From assembly GCA_016931435.1 (NCBI GenBank), contig JAFGET010000198.1, positions 1 through 7,583 on the forward strand: 7,583 nucleotides of DNA, in the 5' to 3' direction. The DNA comes from Candidatus Omnitrophota bacterium (GTDB taxonomy: Bacteria > Omnitrophota > Gorgyraeia > Gygaellales > Profunditerraquicolaceae). Position 1 is the stretch's first letter. Every line of letters begins with the position of its first letter. Below the pieces are notes generated by a model. The model was not told the origin of the DNA, searched no databases, and saw only the letters and a list, made by a program, of their open reading frames with translations. Positions 1 through 6,305 of the stretch are shown piece after piece. The position numbers and the translations under genes are program-made.

Positions 1-380
1 CACATGCCTAACAGGCCGATAATGGGAGGATCGGTAAGCGTTACTACGATATCCGGCTTCTTTAATTTAAAAGAAGCTAAAAAACTTAAAATAAAATAGC
101 TGACGTAATTAAAGAAACGCTTTATCAGGTGATCCCTGGCAAAGGCGGTATTCTTGACCCGCAGGATCCTTATCTCATTAAAAGAATCCTCCTGCGTCAA
201 CCCTAAGCCGAAACCTTTACGCGGGCTTTCTTTTTCCACAAGCAGCGGCTTTCCCGAGACAACGGTGACTTGACAGCCGTAATCTCGTATCAGGTCCTGG
301 CAAAGCTCCGTTAAAAGCTGGCTGGTAGCTGAAAGATCCGGATAGAACGAACGGTTAAAAAATACTACTTTTAAACCCAT
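1..380 (-). CDS. N-terminal part of a GT4 family glycosyltransferase (3' end outside window)
   Basis: I translated this frame by hand. It starts at the ATG at 380-378 and stays open to the left edge (126 full codons). The protein begins MGLKVVFFNRSFYPDLSATS and continues QLLTELCQDLIRDYGCQVTV, with VVSGKP near residues 44-49, an IRILRVKNT strand near 75-83, and KPDIVVTLTDPPIIGLLGM at the cut end. 'NRSFYPD.sATSQLLTEL' and 'PDIVVTLTDPP..GLLG' are typical of the N-terminal domain of GT4 enzymes of the WcaI/WbuB kind in exopolysaccharide clusters. The donor-binding half is missing, so sugar specificity cannot be judged. The ATG lies three bases after the SDR stop. A modest GGAAAG (393-388) sits seven bases upstream. 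The tight spacing puts it in the same transcript as the SDR gene. Confidence 0.87.
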   Translation of the reverse strand, partial: MGLKVVFFNRSFYPDLSATSQLLTELCQDLIRDYGCQVTVVSGKPLLVEKESPRKGFGLGLTQEDSFNEIRILRVKNTAFARDHLIKRFFNYVSYFILSFLASFKLKKPDIVVTLTDPPIIGLLGM

Positions 381-383
381 GTC

Positions 384-1400
384 TTATCTTTCCGTAAGCT
401 TGTTTTTAAACTGCTTTTTTACTTCTTTTATATCTTTGGCAGCGAAGTACCAGTCCGCGGTCCTGTGCAATCCATCCATAAATTTGACTTCCGGCCTCCA
501 CCCTAAAAGTTTTTTTGCTAAAGAATTATCCGCTACGCGGTTAAGCGGCCCAACAGGCATATCAGGCTTCAGGAGTATTTTTGCCTTATGCCCGGTATAA
601 CGCAAGACCTCTTTCACCGCATCGATGACCCTGACCCTCTCCATAGTGCCTAAATTGATCCCGGTGCCGTCATCAACCTTTTCCGCTCCGAGAATTGTGC
701 CGCTGACTATATCATCGATATATGTCCAGTTGCGGATCTGTTTTCCCGTGCCCCAGACTTCAAAAGGGTTTTGCTTGATAAACGCCCGGGCGATCATAGC
801 GATCACCGCATGGTTCTCAACACCGCGCGGACCGTAAACGGTAAAGTAGCGCAAAGAGCAAGCCCTTAAACCATATTCTTTATAGTAAGCCCTAAGAGTC
901 ATCTCAGCCATTAATTTTGCCCAGCCGTACATATTATCAGCATCATACGGAGGACCAACCTTATCCTCAGTCAGGTATACTTTTTTCTTAATATCCGTCT
1001 GTATATAATTCGGATAAACACACCCCGAAGAGGCATAAACCACCTTTTCTACGCCTGACTTTAACGCCTGCCAAAAGACCAATCCGTCAAGATATAAATT
1101 TGATGCAGGGCCTGCCTGGTGCAGATCTACATAACCTCTTCCCCCGTGGTCAGCCGCAAGATGAAAAACTACATTTTGCCGCTTTAGCGCTTTCTTTGTC
1201 ACGGCTTCATCGCGCAGATCGCCTTTTATGAATTCTATACGCTTGTTCTTTACATGATCCTTTATATTTTCAAACCTCCCGGCGCTCAGGTCGTCTACCA
1301 CCCTGACCTCTGCGCCCTTATCAAGCAATTTATCAACGAGGTTTGAGCCGATAAACGAAGAGCCTCCGGTGACTAACACATTCTTACCTTTTAAATTCAT
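384..1400 (-). CDS. NAD-dependent epimerase/dehydratase, GDP-mannose 3,5-epimerase-like extended SDR (338 aa)
   Basis: This is a nucleotide-sugar epimerase or dehydratase of the extended short-chain dehydrogenase family. The Rossmann dinucleotide loop is VTGGSSFIGSN (10-20), with an acidic residue ending strand 2 (VVDD, 34-37), which fits NAD rather than NADP. LAADHGGRGYV (81-91) closely resembles the AADMGGMGF segment of GDP-mannose 3,5-epimerases. ASSGCVYP (123-130) has a cysteine (C127) where plant GME has its catalytic cysteine, and the SDR pair is Y158 and K162 in YGWAK. WGTGKQIRNWTYIDD (216-230) and GPLNRVADN (284-292) are substrate-binding segments of the extended family. The length is normal. 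The lysine of the GME 'GGREK' segment is not evident (VENHA at 194-198), so the exact substrate is uncertain; UDP-sugar 4-epimerase-like activity remains possible. The start follows a strong AGGAGG. It is the only gene preceded by a long leader, and the next gene begins three bases after its stop. Confidence 0.92.
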   Translation of the reverse strand: MNLKGKNVLVTGGSSFIGSNLVDKLLDKGAEVRVVDDLSAGRFENIKDHVKNKRIEFIKGDLRDEAVTKKALKRQNVVFHLAADHGGRGYVDLHQAGPASNLYLDGLVFWQALKSGVEKVVYASSGCVYPNYIQTDIKKKVYLTEDKVGPPYDADNMYGWAKLMAEMTLRAYYKEYGLRACSLRYFTVYGPRGVENHAVIAMIARAFIKQNPFEVWGTGKQIRNWTYIDDIVSGTILGAEKVDDGTGINLGTMERVRVIDAVKEVLRYTGHKAKILLKPDMPVGPLNRVADNSLAKKLLGWRPEVKFMDGLHRTADWYFAAKDIKEVKKQFKNKLTER

Positions 1401-1405
1401 TTTAT

Positions 1406-1411
1406 CCTCCT
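1406..1411 (-). promoter_or_regulatory. Strong ribosome binding site of the SDR epimerase gene
   Basis: The minus strand reads AGGAGG, then five bases (ATAAA), then the ATG at 1400. This is the strongest and best-spaced ribosome site in the window and fixes the SDR start. It touches the 3' end of the folded element: position 1411 belongs both to AGGAGG and to the outer stem, so folding could affect ribosome access. Confidence 0.9.
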
Positions 1412-1499
1412 ACCCCAGAAAGGGGTACACCCAGTATTCACCTCAGATAGAGGTGCACTTTGCCATCCTATAGGCAAAGCTACATGATAAACTGGGGTA
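1411..1499 (-). repeat. 89-base palindromic, multi-hairpin intergenic element (possible cis-regulatory leader or small mobile repeat)
   Basis: The outer ends are perfect inverted repeats: TACCCCAG (1411-1418) and CTGGGGTA (1492-1499). Inside are a 7-bp stem CTTTGCC/GGCAAAG (1458-1464 with 1473-1479, 8-base loop) and a 6-bp stem CACCTC/GAGGTG (1439-1444 with 1450-1455, 5-base loop). A third stem TACCCC/GGGGTA (1411-1416 with 1422-1427, 5-base loop) and a closing stem CCCAGT/ACTGGG (1430-1435 with 1491-1496) compete with the outer 8-bp pairing, so two folds exclude each other. The element fills most of the gap before the SDR gene and ends exactly at its AGGAGG. No stem is followed by a T run on the minus strand, so it is not an intrinsic terminator. 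No known riboswitch class is recognised. The pairings are seen directly; any function is inference. Confidence 0.75.
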
Positions 1500-1508
1500 A
1501 TAAAAAAG

Positions 1509-2231
1509 TTATGTATAAGCATAGATCTCATTTGGGATAATTTCCTGAATCCGGTAATCTATAGAAACAAGAAATTCAATGCACTTTTTCCGCGCTTCTT
1601 GTGTATGTAAAGAAATAAAAAGGCCTGGATGGCGGGTTTTAAGGGTCTTTTCGGATCCTAAAAGTACGGAAAATTCTTCCCCTTCTACATCGATCTTCAT
1701 ATAATCGGGAACAGGCAATTTTTGGCTAGAGACTAACCCGTCTATTGACACGACGCTAACACTTAAACCGCAAGAACCATCTACTAAACGGCCCACTGAA
1801 GAATCGGAAGGCGCATCAAAGGACGCCGTACCATTATAGTTTGAAACAGCGGATTCAACGACCCTGGCATTTAATATATTGTTTATCTTTAAGTGCTTAT
1901 GCAGATAGGATAAATTACGCGGCAAAGGTTCAAAAGCGAATACCTGCCCACGCTGCCCCACTAATACCGAAGAAAGAATAGTATAGAAGCCTGTGTGCGC
2001 CCCGATATCAAAAACAACCGTTCCAGCTCTTACCTTTGTTTCAAAAAACTTTCTTAAGGCATACTCATAACACCCCAACCAATAACCGTGGACGCCGGAA
2101 CCGGCTATCCATAACTTCCCCTTCATTTTCGTCTGCATTATGGGGATCACCATGTCTTCAGGTAACAGGCGCAAGGGCAAACGCAATATTTTACCGAACA
2201 GGTTTTTATTGCTAAGTCGTGAAAGATTCAT
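1509..2231 (-). CDS. FkbM family SAM-dependent methyltransferase (240 aa)
   Basis: FkbM-type enzymes transfer a methyl group from S-adenosylmethionine, usually to a hydroxyl of a sugar or polyketide. SAM-binding motif I is VVFDIGAHTGFYTILSS (72-88). The acidic ribose-binding strand is VFAFEP (97-102). The FkbM hallmark MKIDVEGEEFSVLLGS (178-193) follows, with the terminal GLFISLHT strand (203-210). The N-terminal 60 residues (basic helix, then KMKGKLWIAGSGVHGYWLG at 35-53) match the lead-in seen in FkbM proteins of polysaccharide clusters; no membrane segment is clear. The length is normal. It begins 16 bases after the carbamoyltransferase stop. The nearest ribosome-site-like sequence is TGAGG (2250-2246), 14 bases upstream, which is long, so the start could rely on coupling. 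It probably O-methylates a sugar of the same glycan that is carbamoylated. The exact acceptor is unknown. Confidence 0.92.
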   Translation of the reverse strand: MNLSRLSNKNLFGKILRLPLRLLPEDMVIPIMQTKMKGKLWIAGSGVHGYWLGCYEYALRKFFETKVRAGTVVFDIGAHTGFYTILSSVLVGQRGQVFAFEPLPRNLSYLHKHLKINNILNARVVESAVSNYNGTASFDAPSDSSVGRLVDGSCGLSVSVVSIDGLVSSQKLPVPDYMKIDVEGEEFSVLLGSEKTLKTRHPGLFISLHTQEARKKCIEFLVSIDYRIQEIIPNEIYAYT

Positions 2232-2247
2232 TACGCTAACGGGGGCC

Positions 2248-3987
2248 TCATTTGTATATCATATAATTTTCTAAAACCACCATATCCATTTTTGTGCGCA
2301 GGAAACACTCCAAGGCCTGCCTGGGGGTATTGACCACAGGTTCATTCTCATTAAAAGAAGTATTCAATAGGACCGGCACGCCGGTGATGTTTTCAAATTC
2401 TTTGATCAGATTCCAGTATCGAGGATTGATCTTCTTACTCACTGTCTGCAGCCTTCCCGTTCCGTCTACGTGCGTCGGGGCGGGGATCACGTCTCTCTTA
2501 TCGGGCAAAACATTATAAGTAAAAAGCATGAAAGGCGAAGGATGGCTCTTATCAAAATATTCACCGACTTTTTCTTCTAATACGGACGGCGCGAAGGGGC
2601 GAAAAGTCTCCCGGTGTTTTATGCGCTTGTTCAAAGTATCCTTCATGTCGTGCCTGCGCGGGTCAACGACAATACTTCTATTGCCTAAAGCCCTGGGGCC
2701 CCATTCCATCCTGCCCTGGAACCAGCCCACGATCTTACCTTCGGATATCGCCTGGGCGGTGGCTTTAAAAAGACGGGTATCATCATCGACTTTTTCTATC
2801 CTGCACCCTTGCGCGCTCAATTCCGCGCTCATTTCCGTTAGTTGTTTACCTATCGCTTCCATATCATAAGAAGGACCCCAATAAGCATGGTCCAGCAAGA
2901 AACCCCTGGGCTTACCTAATACCTGGTTCCATACATAATAAACCGCCCCTATAGCAAGCCCGGCGTCTCCGGCGGCCGGCGGCACATATATATCAGAAAA
3001 AGGAGTCTTATCAAGAAGCTTACCGTTGACTACACAGTTATAAGCTACGCCCCCGGATAGACAAAGCTGCTTATAATCGTAGAGCTTATAAAGGTCATTT
3101 ACTAAAGCAAAAACCACTTCCTCTATGCGCTCCTGCAGGGAGGCGGATATATCTTTATGCCGCTGCTCCAGTGGCTCATCTTTTTCGCGGTGCCTGCCCA
3201 AAAGTCTTTCAAGGCCCTTTGAATAAAGGGCCTCTAGCGTCGGGTACCCTTCTTCAAAATTCATATCCACCATTTTTTTATGATGAAGGAAATATTCAAG
3301 CCCTAATGAAAAACGCAGATCTTTGTCATACCTTAATATCTTTTCAAACTCTTTATGGTAAGAAGGCTTCCCTAATGCCGCCAGCCCCATTACTTTATAC
3401 TCATCGCCGTAACTTAAAAAACCCAGGTATTGGGTGACGGCGGTGTAATACATACCCAGAGAATGCGGGAAAGAGATCGATCCTGCAATATTTACCCTGT
3501 TACCCTGCCCCATCCCCCACATGGTGGAAGCAAAATCTCCCAAGCCGTCCTCTGAAAAAAGCGCAGCCTTATCAAAAGGAGAAACAAAAAAAGACGAGGC
3601 AATATGCGCCTGGTGATGCTCAATGTTCACTAGCGGCGCGCGGATCGTTTTTTCATCTACTCCCAGCATACCGGCGACAGTCTTTTTTATCCCTTGCGTC
3701 TTATGTAGAGCCAATAGCCGCCGGGCGGCAAGCTTAGGGATCTTCAGCCCATAATATATCTTTGTGAATAAACGCGCGCGCGGGTCCCTGGGAACGGCGA
3801 TAAAATCAACCTGCTTGATATCGACGCCAGCCTGTTTCAGGCAGAACTTTACCGACTCATAAGGAAACCCCGCAGCGTGCTTTACGCGGCTAAAGCGCTC
3901 CTCTTCAACGCAAGCAACCAGTTGCCCGTCGACCACTATCGCCGCAGAGGCATCACCGTGGTAAGCGTTTACCCCTAATATGATCAT
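2248..3987 (-). CDS. O-carbamoyltransferase, NodU/CmcH/TobZ family (579 aa)
   Basis: The family moves a carbamoyl group from carbamoyl phosphate, through an O-carbamoyladenylate made with ATP, onto a hydroxyl. Known acceptors are Nod-factor sugars (NodU), cephem (CmcH) and tobramycin (TobZ). The N-terminal Kae1-like domain opens with ILGVNAYHGDASAAIVVDGQ (3-22) and VEEERFSRVKHAAGFP (27-42). EHHQAHIASSFF (123-134) gives H124 and H128, then D147 in SEDGLGD; by memory of TobZ these spacings match its metal ligands, with D341 in PPAAGDAGLAIGA (336-348) as the last. SGGVAYNCVVNGKL (311-324) is the glycine-rich nucleotide loop. The C-terminal YrdC-like part has GRMEWGPRALGNRS (425-438), ETFRPFAPSV (460-469) and GVPVLLNTSFNENEPVV (536-552). 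Full length, all key motifs intact. GAGGGG (4001-3996) precedes an ATG abutting the previous TAA. In this cluster the acceptor is most likely a sugar of the glycan, which is inference. Confidence 0.95.
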   Translation of the reverse strand: MIILGVNAYHGDASAAIVVDGQLVACVEEERFSRVKHAAGFPYESVKFCLKQAGVDIKQVDFIAVPRDPRARLFTKIYYGLKIPKLAARRLLALHKTQGIKKTVAGMLGVDEKTIRAPLVNIEHHQAHIASSFFVSPFDKAALFSEDGLGDFASTMWGMGQGNRVNIAGSISFPHSLGMYYTAVTQYLGFLSYGDEYKVMGLAALGKPSYHKEFEKILRYDKDLRFSLGLEYFLHHKKMVDMNFEEGYPTLEALYSKGLERLLGRHREKDEPLEQRHKDISASLQERIEEVVFALVNDLYKLYDYKQLCLSGGVAYNCVVNGKLLDKTPFSDIYVPPAAGDAGLAIGAVYYVWNQVLGKPRGFLLDHAYWGPSYDMEAIGKQLTEMSAELSAQGCRIEKVDDDTRLFKATAQAISEGKIVGWFQGRMEWGPRALGNRSIVVDPRRHDMKDTLNKRIKHRETFRPFAPSVLEEKVGEYFDKSHPSPFMLFTYNVLPDKRDVIPAPTHVDGTGRLQTVSKKINPRYWNLIKEFENITGVPVLLNTSFNENEPVVNTPRQALECFLRTKMDMVVLENYMIYK

Positions 3988-5181
3988 TTAGAATACCCCT
4001 CGTTTTTGGTTTTTAACAGATAAAATATTAGAATACAATTGTACCATCCTTTTGGCGATTACGCCAATATCAAAATTCTCCCTTACTAACTGTATACCTC
4101 TTGTGCCCATATCATATCTAAGCTGATCATCAGATAATAACCTCTCCAGCGCCAGCGAAAGCTTCAGAGGATCCATCTCCGTAACTATTCCGCAACTATA
4201 CTGTTCTACTAACTTGTGAATATCCACCTTATTCGAAATGACTACAGGCATAGCGCAGCTTAACGCTTCTGCCGCGGCCATGCCAAAATTTTCATGATAA
4301 GACGATAAAACAAATATATCAGAATCCGCCAAAAGCTTTGTTTTTAACCTCTCATCGGCAAAGCCAGTGAGAATAGAGATACCTGCCAATCCCGCATCAG
4401 TCAATAAACGCCTGATCCGCCGTTCATAATCCTTATTGCCTGAACCGGCCAGGACAAAAATAAAATCTTTACGCCGTGAAAACACCTGTTTTAAGGCGGG
4501 TATCAGTATATCTAATCCTTTTATCGGATGTATTCGTCCCATAAATAGAACTATCTTCTTTCCTGCACAGGCAGGATATTCCATTCTAAAAAGGCCCTTC
4601 TGGGCGTCTATCCCGCTGAACTGCTTCAGCTTTAGGCCATTGGGGATGACATGGTATTTATTGCTCATTCCGGATACTTGCGCAGAGAGCATTTCCTGCT
4701 CGGAAGTAAATTGTATAGCCGCGGCGTTTTTCAGGTTATTCCTTTCAAATAGTGAAAAATATACCTTCTTTTTAAAAGCGCTCTGTTTTAGGCAAAACGG
4801 GCTAAGCATTCCGTCAGTACTGAGCACATAAGGGACCTTATATCTATGACAATAAAAACCGGCGATGGTAGAAGAGAACGTAAAAAGATAGTGGATATGC
4901 ACCAGGTCAAAATCCCTGATATGCCCCTTAAGCCATTTTTTCAAACCAAAGGAAAACGCGAATTGCTCAATAAACGTTGTATGAATATTGCGCTTAAAAC
5001 CGATTACCTCTACGCCTGAGGAATTACCGATCTCCCAGGCTTCGGAACTATCTTTTAAAAAAGTAGTGGCTATAGTAACACTAACACCCTGCTTTTTCAA
5101 TTCCCGGCAGGCCTGCACCACTGCCTGCGCAGGGCCGCCGCTTGCGCCACTTAATGTCGGCATAACAAAAAGTATCTTCAT
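3988..5181 (-). CDS. GT4 family glycosyltransferase (397 aa)
   Basis: This is the third complete GT4 enzyme. The N-terminus MKILFVMPTLSGASGGPAQ (1-19) carries the glycine-rich acceptor-side loop, followed by HIHYLF (95-100) and STDGMLSPF (121-129). IPNG (179-182) marks the domain linker. The donor domain has FMGRIHPIKGLDILIPAL (213-230) with R216 and K221, LAGSG (244-248), LTGFADE (271-277), and the EX7E motif ENFGMAAAE (E297 and E305), followed by ALSCAMPVVISNKVDIHKLV. The NKVDI variant after the motif resembles a subgroup of exopolysaccharide GT4 enzymes. The start is supported by GAGGGGG (5192-5186) just upstream, inside the end of the previous gene, and by the ATGA overlap (5181-5178). 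The stop TAA abuts the carbamoyltransferase ATG with no gap. The sugar is unknown. Confidence 0.93.
   Translation of the reverse strand: MKILFVMPTLSGASGGPAQAVVQACRELKKQGVSVTIATTFLKDSSEAWEIGNSSGVEVIGFKRNIHTTFIEQFAFSFGLKKWLKGHIRDFDLVHIHYLFTFSSTIAGFYCHRYKVPYVLSTDGMLSPFCLKQSAFKKKVYFSLFERNNLKNAAAIQFTSEQEMLSAQVSGMSNKYHVIPNGLKLKQFSGIDAQKGLFRMEYPACAGKKIVLFMGRIHPIKGLDILIPALKQVFSRRKDFIFVLAGSGNKDYERRIRRLLTDAGLAGISILTGFADERLKTKLLADSDIFVLSSYHENFGMAAAEALSCAMPVVISNKVDIHKLVEQYSCGIVTEMDPLKLSLALERLLSDDQLRYDMGTRGIQLVRENFDIGVIAKRMVQLYSNILSVKNQKRGVF
3996..4001 (-). promoter_or_regulatory. Ribosome binding site of the carbamoyltransferase gene
   Basis: The minus strand reads GAGGGG, eight bases before the ATG at 3987, inside the final codons of the upstream glycosyltransferase. 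The upstream TAA directly abuts the ATG (TAAATG), so reinitiation by the same ribosome is plausible. Confidence 0.75.
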
Positions 5182-6305
5182 CTGGCCCCCTCAAACGCCC
5201 GAATCATGCCCTGCGCGCATTTTTGAGGTGAATAATTACTGATTATATCCAGAGACCTCTTACCCATCTTTATCCTTCTACTTTCATCGCCTAAAACATC
5301 CCTTAAATAACCGGCTAACTCAGCGATATCTCCTACCCTGTAAACAAAACCGTTTTCACCTTGCTGGATGAGGTCTCTTGATGCGCCACAAGCACTTGAT
5401 GCGATCACCGGCAAACCAGAAGCCATCGCTTCATTCAAAACTAATCCCCAAGGTTCAAACCGGCTAGGTAAAACCAATACTTTAGCTAGCGCATAATACA
5501 AAGGAAGACTTTCCTGCTGAATAAAACCCGCAAAAAACACATTCCCGATAATATTAACCCTGCAATATGCTTTATATTCTTCTTGCGCCGCGCCGTCACC
5601 GGCAAATAATAGTCCTGCCTGAGGATCTTCTGCGGAAACTGATTTAAATGCTTCCAAAAGATCAATGATCCCTTTATAACCTATTAGCCTGCCTACATAA
5701 AGTATCAGTTTAGACGGATAGTTATTCTTTTTTCTCAATCCTTCTGCCTGAGGCCCACAACTTGAAACCGCTTTAAAAAAATAATCATTATCTACAGCAT
5801 CCGGGGCAACCCAGACTTTCTCTTTTTCTGCGCCATAGAATAAAATATAATCCAAGGCCGAATTACCCGGGACCAGGTAACCATTGCATCTTCTAATAAA
5901 CCAGCGCTTATATGCCTGCTTTAACGGATGATCATTCCTCTGGTGCACCTCGCTCCAAAGAATAAACTTCTTTCTGAAGAGAAGGGAATAAAATAAAGCA
6001 AGAATATAGCTGGGGTGCTGGTATCCTCCTGTGACCACTACGTCCGGAGATTCCTTGGCCAACCTAAAAAATATCCCTGGATTAAAAAAATGCGGCTCTC
6101 CCTGGCTCTTTTGCAACGATATCCCCGGAAGCACATCATAGGCAAACCGGATCTTATCTTTATAGACCTTCCAATCGCGCCTCTTTTCGGTTTCGCTTAA
6201 AAAAAACACCTTAAAGTTCTCCCCTAGGATTTTGGCTATCTCGTTAAAAACCGGGATGCGATAAGGCGAAATGATCTCTGTGATGATTATGACTTTTCTG
6301 CGCAT
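5178..6305 (-). CDS. GT4 family glycosyltransferase (375 aa)
   Basis: This is a second GT-B glycosyltransferase of the group 1/GT4 type. The N-terminus VIIITEIISPYRIPVFNEIA (5-24) is the typical opening of GT4 enzymes of polysaccharide clusters ('PYR.P.FNE'). The linker and start of the C-terminal domain is ILYVGRLIGYKGIIDLLEAF (201-220), with the R-x(n)-K phosphate-binding pair R206 and K211. GDGAAQEEY lies at 237-244 and the EX7E motif at EPWGLVLNE (E284 and E292), followed by AMASGLPVIAS. The length is normal. The ATG overlaps the preceding gene by 19 bases. The sequence before it (GTGAAG and an A/T stretch) is a poor ribosome site, so translation probably depends on ribosomes finishing the upstream gene. 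The stop TGA overlaps the next ATG in an ATGA junction. Donor and acceptor cannot be read from sequence. Confidence 0.93.
   Translation of the reverse strand: MRRKVIIITEIISPYRIPVFNEIAKILGENFKVFFLSETEKRRDWKVYKDKIRFAYDVLPGISLQKSQGEPHFFNPGIFFRLAKESPDVVVTGGYQHPSYILALFYSLLFRKKFILWSEVHQRNDHPLKQAYKRWFIRRCNGYLVPGNSALDYILFYGAEKEKVWVAPDAVDNDYFFKAVSSCGPQAEGLRKKNNYPSKLILYVGRLIGYKGIIDLLEAFKSVSAEDPQAGLLFAGDGAAQEEYKAYCRVNIIGNVFFAGFIQQESLPLYYALAKVLVLPSRFEPWGLVLNEAMASGLPVIASSACGASRDLIQQGENGFVYRVGDIAELAGYLRDVLGDESRRIKMGKRSLDIISNYSPQKCAQGMIRAFEGAR
5186..5192 (-). promoter_or_regulatory. Ribosome binding site deciding the start of the 397-aa glycosyltransferase
   Basis: The minus strand reads GAGGGGG, then CCAG, then ATG at 5181. 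The site lies inside the last codons of the upstream glycosyltransferase. Together with the ATGA stop-start overlap it supports this start over any internal methionine. Confidence 0.8.

Noticed and set aside
1411..1499. tRNA or tRNA-like cloverleaf (89 bases, closing stem, internal arms)
   Set aside because: There is no T-loop (TTCRA), no CCA-type 3' end and no 7-base anticodon loop with the normal arm spacing; the stems and loops have the wrong lengths.
1411..1507. Intrinsic terminator between the FkbM and SDR genes
   Set aside because: The T run on the minus strand (1507-1502) comes before the hairpins, not after them, and no stem lies just upstream of it in the end of the FkbM gene. On the plus strand the hairpins are followed by an A run.
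1401..1511. Integron attC site
   Set aside because: It lacks a matching core-site pair of the RYYYAAC/GTTRRRY type at the two ends, and there is no integrase or gene cassette context.
1400..1511. Promoter for the SDR gene in the 108-base gap
   Set aside because: A few A/T-rich hexamers such as TATCAT occur on the minus strand, but no convincing -35/-10 pair with proper spacing is visible, so none is annotated.
2231..2251. Six-codon minus-strand frame (ATGAGGCCCCCGTTAGCGTAA) bridging the carbamoyltransferase stop and the FkbM start
   Set aside because: It overlaps both neighbours in ATGA and TAATG form, which would fit a tiny coupling peptide, but six codons with no ribosome site of its own are easily explained by chance in a 16-base gap.
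2528..2869. A 113-codon plus-strand open frame inside the carbamoyltransferase gene
   Set aside because: It is antisense to the strongly conserved GRMEWGPRALGNRS region; its openness follows from the codons of the real gene.
4436..4831. A 131-codon plus-strand open frame inside the 397-aa glycosyltransferase gene
   Set aside because: It lies antisense to a gene with complete GT4 motifs, has no recognisable domain, and its composition is that of a shadow frame.
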